Assembly (NCBI GenBank): GCA_017560825.1
Contig: JAFZED010000041.1
Coordinates: forward strand, 1-46,106
Source: Bacteroidales bacterium
GTDB taxonomy: Bacteria; Bacteroidota; Bacteroidia; Bacteroidales; UBA932
Reading direction: 5' to 3'
Length of the DNA: 46,106 bases
Of this stretch, positions 42,901 to 46,106 are shown in pieces (within the stretch, counting starts at the first letter, position 1; each line of letters begins with the position of its first letter). The position numbers and the translations under genes are program-made. The notes under the pieces were generated by a model, which saw only the letters and a program-made list of their open reading frames with translations, was not told the origin of the DNA and did no database searches.

Positions 42901-43550
42901 AGACATATGACTACTATTTCGAGCCTACTGCCGCCTACTTCGGAGCGAAGAAGGCTTCTGCCCCTATCCGCATTCAGTGGAATCCGGTTTCGGGACAGGT
43001 GGAGGTCGTGAATAACAATGCGATGGATCAGAACGGTCTCAGTGCTGAGGCTATGGTAGTCAATTACGATGGAAAAGTCGTGTACCGGACAAGTGCAGAC
43101 CTTGACAGCAAGGAGGATACAACTGTTCCGGTCTTCGGACTTGCCTTTGATTCGCCGGAACTGTCGGATGTGTATTACATAAAGCTCAGGCTCACCCAGG
43201 GAGACAGGCTGCTTGCCGACAACTTCTATTGCCTTGGCAAGGAGGACGGCAATCTCCATCAGCTGCACTCTCTCCCATTGACAAGTGTTGAGGCAGACAC
43301 GTCAATCAGGAAGGATGGTGACAGATGGACAGCGACAGTACATCTTAAGAACAGCTCAGACATTCCTGCATTGATGATCCGTCTGAAGCTTTACGGCAAG
43401 AAGACAGGTGAGCGTATCCTTCCGGCATTCTATTCTGACAATTACATTGCGCTGATGCCTGGAGAAGAGAAGGAAATCACCATCTCGTTCAAGGATGAGG
43501 ACACAAGGGGAGAGCGTCCTGCTGTGGAAATAAGTGGATTTAATCTTTAA
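39960..43550 (+). CDS. GH2-family exo-glycosidase lipoprotein (exo-beta-glucosaminidase/mannosidase-like) with discoidin domains
   Basis: A 1196-residue protein with a lipoprotein signal (LIIALGLCGC, Cys19 region). Residues 40-365 contain two F5/8-type-C (discoidin-like) segments, e.g. WLLLQLGG and WIYVDLGAQAKFDKVKLHWI then RYVRLDLSG. The GH2 part follows from about 380: sugar-binding domain, immunoglobulin-like domain (LDNPQLWWPKGYGEPHLYDV) and TIM barrel. The acid/base is E819 in CGRNEGNPP and the nucleophile is E879 in HSERGMPN. The GRNEGNPP motif and layout recall CsxA-type exo-beta-D-glucosaminidases more than beta-galactosidases. The C-terminus has an additional beta domain. The GH3 gene follows after 12 nt. 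Confidence 0.88.
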   Translation: MNTKLFSSLIIALGLCGCAGNTSSEYTRGIGEYPGHTDDFAGPEVVAGGTYRNLALHRAAWHSSSHDYNLTGHLVTDGIVLEEMPSYIDLSTHKGPVAKRDRERLFDDNTTNISVEGGSDAWLLLQLGGSGTEAEVLELKGTAICDVDGPKGWKVNVLASADGASWDVIGSFKGSNLPGEVRSIANMGGGSQNVAVASGLKNIKMTPEIMEYIRMMERNRNFTYKVEIPAGKDYRQFRFELDAPAVQTWNVSEMDFYRNDTEVSILPSYAFSSAWMSQGAGEEWIYVDLGAQAKFDKVKLHWICPPSGGSILTSDDAKAWKKIADLTAVTEEISVKGKGRYVRLDLSGAEDGKHIVLSEMEVYGTGGVTLKAQPQVPAKDGKMYLTRGGWKIQRAPQAESDGVELSTVGYDDEAWLPATVPGTVAMSYFNAGAIADIRYDDDQLQISESWFNSDFWYRNEFEVPQDFAGRTIMLNFDGINWKADVFVNGKQAGRIEGSYIRGEFDITSLVKAGETNALAVRIYRNDNPGIIKEQTRQSADVNGGEIGGDNPTFHATIGWDWIPTVRGRNIGIWNDVYLSSHDGGVTVDDVFFDTDLPLPETSYADIKPTITLTNHNESETTGSIQVKYGPLAFSSDVILAAGQTKDVEMTPVRLDNPQLWWPKGYGEPHLYDVEVAFVADGKMSDVKKVKSGVREMTYTMEDGILDIFINGRRLIANGGNWGFPEINLNYRAREYDIAVAYHADMNFTMIRNWVGMTGDEEFYEACDRHGVMIWQDFWLANPYDGPDPFNESMFAANAVDYVRKIRNHPSIGLYCGRNEGNPPQTLDDELRRLVAELHPGLHYISNSASGPVSGHGPYRALPVNEYFAAERGKDRLHSERGMPNVMTYESMSRMLSDEHQWPQNSVWGVHDYTLENAQSCATFNQMLQTAFGEASDLKEFTEWAQWINYNGYRAMYESRSWNRKGLIIWMSHSCWPSMVWQTYDYYFEPTAAYFGAKKASAPIRIQWNPVSGQVEVVNNNAMDQNGLSAEAMVVNYDGKVVYRTSADLDSKEDTTVPVFGLAFDSPELSDVYYIKLRLTQGDRLLADNFYCLGKEDGNLHQLHSLPLTSVEADTSIRKDGDRWTATVHLKNSSDIPALMIRLKLYGKKTGERILPAFYSDNYIALMPGEEKEITISFKDEDTRGERPAVEISGFNL

Positions 43551-43562
43551 ATAAACCAATAT

Positions 43563-45878
43563 ATGAAGAATAAGTTTGCATTTGCATTATCCATAATGAT
43601 GCTTGCTTCTTGCGGAGGACCGCGCTGGAGTGAAGTCAAGACTGAGAACGGCTTCAACCTTGTGACTCAGAAAAAGGGGCAGACGCTTGCTTATACACCT
43701 GGATCGGGTGTGACTCTGCTTTCTGTTGACGGCTATGCCTTCAAGGACCTGAACCGCAACGGAACCCTCGAACCTTATGAGGACTGGAGACTTTCTGCAG
43801 AGGAAAGAGCTGAAGATCTCGCTTCGCGTCTTCCTGTAGAGGAGATTGCCGGAATGATGCTTTACAGTTCCCATCAGTCAGTTCCTTCTGGAGGTATGTT
43901 CGGAGGCGCGACTTATAATGGCAAGCCTTACCGTGAGAGCGGTGCGAAGGCTTCTGACCTGTCAGATGCACAGAAGAAGTTCCTCACAGAAGATAACCTC
44001 AGGGCTGTGCTTGTGACCACGGTAGAGTCTCCTGCAGTAGCTGCCGAGTGGAATAACAATATGCAGGCTCTCGTGGAAGGCATCGGACACGGAGTCCCTG
44101 TCAATACGTCTTCAGATCCGCGTCACGAGACATCGGCAACTGCCGAGTACAACTATGGCGCAGGTGGAGAAATCTCTCATTGGCCTACATCGCTCGGACT
44201 TGCAGCCACTTTCGATCCGGCTCTTGTAGAAGAGTTCGGACGCATTGCGGCAGACGAGTACAGGGCCCTGGGCATCGCTACGGCTCTTTCACCACAGATA
44301 GACCTCGCGACAGAGCCTCGTTGGACACGTTTCTACGGCACTTTCGGTGAGAGCCCTGAGCTCGATACAGATATGGCACGTGCCTACGTTGACGGCTTCC
44401 AGACAAGTGCCGGCAAGGATGAGATCGCTGACGGTTGGGGATATAAGAGTGTCAACGCAATGGTGAAGCACTGGCCAAGCGGCGGTCCTGAAGAGGGCGG
44501 ACGCGACGCACATTATAATTATGGTAAATATGCTGTCTACCCAGGCGGTGCCTTCGAGACTCACCTCAAGCCATTCACCGAGGGTGCATTCAAGCTCAAC
44601 GGCAAGACTCAAAAGGCGTCAGCAGTTATGCCATATTACACCATCTCAACAGGTGTTGACCCTTCAGGAAAGAACGTCGGCAACAGCTACAGCAAGTATA
44701 TAATCACTGATCTTCTCCGTGAGAAGTACGGATATGACGGAGTTGTCTGCACAGACTGGAACATCACCTATGATAATATGGGTATCGACAAGTTCGACGG
44801 AAAGTGCTGGGGTGTTGAGGAGCTTACAGTAGCTCAGAGACATTATGAGTGCCTTAAGGCTGGAATCGACCAGTTCGGAGGCAACAATGACAAGGGCCCG
44901 GTACTCGAGGCTTATCAGATGTGGGTGGATGAGTTCGGCAAGGAATCAGCAGACCAGCGTTTCAAGGAGTCTGCAAAGCGTCTCCTTATGAATTCATTCC
45001 GTACAGGTCTATTCGAGAATCCTTACCTTGATCCGGCAGCTTCAGCAGAGACTGTAGGCAAGCCTGAATATATGGAAAAGGGCTATCAGGCACAGCTCAA
45101 GTCAGTTGTAATGATCAAGAACTCTGACAATGTACTTCCAATGAAGGCGGCTGAGGCTAAACCTAAGGTCTATGTACCACAGCGATATTTCCCTCAGCTT
45201 GTGAACTTCTTCGGTATGGTGACTCCTGAAAGATGGGAGGACACTTTCGCTCCAGAACTGCTTTCGAAGTACTATGAGATAGTTTCAGACCCTTCCGAGG
45301 CAGACTTTGCCATAGTCGTGATCGAAGCTCCGACATCAGGTACAGGCTATAGTGCGGATGATGTGAAAAATGGTGGCAATGGCTACATCCCAATCAGCCT
45401 TCAGTACAATGACTACACTGCAGAGTATGCCCGCGAGGTCTCTCTCGCCGGAGGCGACCGCCTTGAGAAGTCTGCAAACAGATCTTATAAAGGCAAGTCT
45501 GTAAAGACAGCCAACAAGTCAGATCTCCAGACTGTGATAGACACCAAGGCTGCAATGGGTGACAAGCCGGTGGTTACTGTCATCAGCACAGGCAAGCCGT
45601 TTGTTCCGGAGTTTGAACCTTACTCGGATGCAATCCTCGTAAGCTTCGGCTGCCAGAACCAGGCTCTCCTTGAACTTATAAGCGGAGCGGTGGAGCCTTC
45701 GGCCCTCCTTCCAATGCAGCTTCCTGCGGATATGAAGACAGTGGAACTCCAGATGGAAGACGTGCCGTTCGATATGGAATGCTACGTTGACGCTGACGGC
45801 AACGTCTACGACTTTGCTTACGGCCTCAACTGGTCCGGCCGCATCAATGACGCTCGTGTGAAGAAATACGCGCGCTGA
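43563..45878 (+). CDS. GH3-family glycosidase lipoprotein
   Basis: A 771-residue protein with a lipoprotein signal (MKNKFAFALSIMMLASC, Cys17). The sequence FKDLNRNGTLEPYEDWRLSA resembles a dockerin-like EF-hand loop and is typical of this GH3 subgroup. The catalytic barrel has DLATEPRWTRFYGTFGESPE, MVKHWPSGGPEEGGRDAHYN and nucleophile D398 (VVCTDWNITYD). A C-terminal sandwich domain follows; there is no fibronectin-III-like domain, unlike the first GH3 here. This subgroup is annotated as beta-glucosidase/xylosidase-like in gut Bacteroidetes. It is co-transcribed with the GH2 gene (12-nt gap). Confidence 0.9.
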   Translation: MKNKFAFALSIMMLASCGGPRWSEVKTENGFNLVTQKKGQTLAYTPGSGVTLLSVDGYAFKDLNRNGTLEPYEDWRLSAEERAEDLASRLPVEEIAGMMLYSSHQSVPSGGMFGGATYNGKPYRESGAKASDLSDAQKKFLTEDNLRAVLVTTVESPAVAAEWNNNMQALVEGIGHGVPVNTSSDPRHETSATAEYNYGAGGEISHWPTSLGLAATFDPALVEEFGRIAADEYRALGIATALSPQIDLATEPRWTRFYGTFGESPELDTDMARAYVDGFQTSAGKDEIADGWGYKSVNAMVKHWPSGGPEEGGRDAHYNYGKYAVYPGGAFETHLKPFTEGAFKLNGKTQKASAVMPYYTISTGVDPSGKNVGNSYSKYIITDLLREKYGYDGVVCTDWNITYDNMGIDKFDGKCWGVEELTVAQRHYECLKAGIDQFGGNNDKGPVLEAYQMWVDEFGKESADQRFKESAKRLLMNSFRTGLFENPYLDPAASAETVGKPEYMEKGYQAQLKSVVMIKNSDNVLPMKAAEAKPKVYVPQRYFPQLVNFFGMVTPERWEDTFAPELLSKYYEIVSDPSEADFAIVVIEAPTSGTGYSADDVKNGGNGYIPISLQYNDYTAEYAREVSLAGGDRLEKSANRSYKGKSVKTANKSDLQTVIDTKAAMGDKPVVTVISTGKPFVPEFEPYSDAILVSFGCQNQALLELISGAVEPSALLPMQLPADMKTVELQMEDVPFDMECYVDADGNVYDFAYGLNWSGRINDARVKKYAR

Positions 45879-45880
45879 TT

Positions 45881-46106
45881 TTATCCTCTGTACTCGGAAG
45901 GTGATTGGCCTAGATGACGGCAGACGTACCTTGAGAAATACGACAGCGAAGTGAAGTTGAAGCTCTCGGCGATGTCTGTGATGCTCTGGGATTTGTCACG
46001 AAGCTGTCTGGATATATCAAGGCTGGTGAATCTGTTGATCCACCAGCCTGCTGAGAAGCCGGTGACCTCTCTGCTGATCTGGGAAAGATGCTTAGGGGTG
46101 ACACAT
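45881..46106 (-). CDS. AraC-family transcriptional regulator, C-terminal part (5' end outside window)
   Basis: The minus-strand frame reads in from the window edge and stops at TAA 45883-45881. It carries the AraC DNA-binding domain: VTPKHLSQISREVTGFSAGW (first helix-turn-helix), RQLRDKSQSITDIAESFNF and YFSRYVCRHLGQSPSEYRG (second). This is the Bacteroidales cupin-AraC type, not the hybrid two-component type. It is convergent with the GH genes, 2 nt from the GH3 stop. It may regulate the cluster and bind the spaced repeats, which is inference. Confidence 0.85.
   Translation of the reverse strand, partial: CVTPKHLSQISREVTGFSAGWWINRFTSLDISRQLRDKSQSITDIAESFNFTSLSYFSRYVCRHLGQSPSEYRG

Overview
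The window comes from a member of the Bacteroidota, most likely order Bacteroidales. Many intergenic regions carry the Bacteroidota promoter signature (a TTG near -33 and TAnnTTTG near -7). The gene complement is typical: TonB-dependent and other outer-membrane barrels, a Tsx-like porin, an M64 peptidase lipoprotein, AsmA, a PASTA-RluD pair, HU next to a 30-residue COX24-like protein, and glycoside hydrolase lipoproteins with an AraC regulator. The ribosomal gene rpsU has a near-perfect Shine-Dalgarno sequence, a known exception in a phylum that otherwise rarely uses one. No rRNA, tRNA, CRISPR array or intact insertion sequence was seen. I would not name a genus.

Positions 1-4250 are an accessory, defence-type region on the minus strand. 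It holds a large MmeI-like restriction-methylation enzyme that runs off the left edge, a doubly deleted remnant of an N-acetylmuramoyl-L-alanine amidase, an Abi_2/AbiF HEPN protein, the tail of another lost gene, and a block of degenerate intergenic repeats. Between abiF and the amidase remnant lies an unannotated transcription unit: a TAnnTTTG promoter, a two-helix stem-loop, an A/G-rich linker and a strong intrinsic terminator, about 90 nt in all. I read it as a small RNA partner of AbiF, i.e. a candidate RNA-antitoxin/HEPN-toxin module. It is the most interesting item in the window.

Positions 4250-9100 hold a purine permease with a Tsx-like outer-membrane channel (nucleobase/nucleoside uptake), then a 41-residue peptide gene with an M64 metallopeptidase lipoprotein, and a small lipoprotein. 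Positions 9100-14400 are a minus-strand run of a methyltransferase, prmA and a 1212-residue AsmA-like protein. Positions 14500-22400 run on the plus strand: an ATPase with an eroded Walker A motif overlapping a zinc-less sirtuin, then rpsU, rplU-rpmA, serS-ruvC and a large TonB-linked barrel.

Positions 22400-35100 are mostly housekeeping: lnt (minus) divergent from a LysE exporter, a DUF362 ferredoxin, a PASTA protein and RluD; then rng, a COX24-like small protein and HU on the minus strand; then lon with a perfect palindrome in its leader, ung, coaD and a double-thioredoxin protein. Positions 35100-36300 hold a 54-residue small ORF and an outer-membrane barrel. Positions 36300-46106 are a polysaccharide-degradation cluster: an esterase and a GH3 on the minus strand, divergent from a GH2 with discoidin domains and a second GH3, ending at an AraC-family regulator cut by the right edge. 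The intergenic region between the two arms carries three regularly spaced repeats that look like operator sites.
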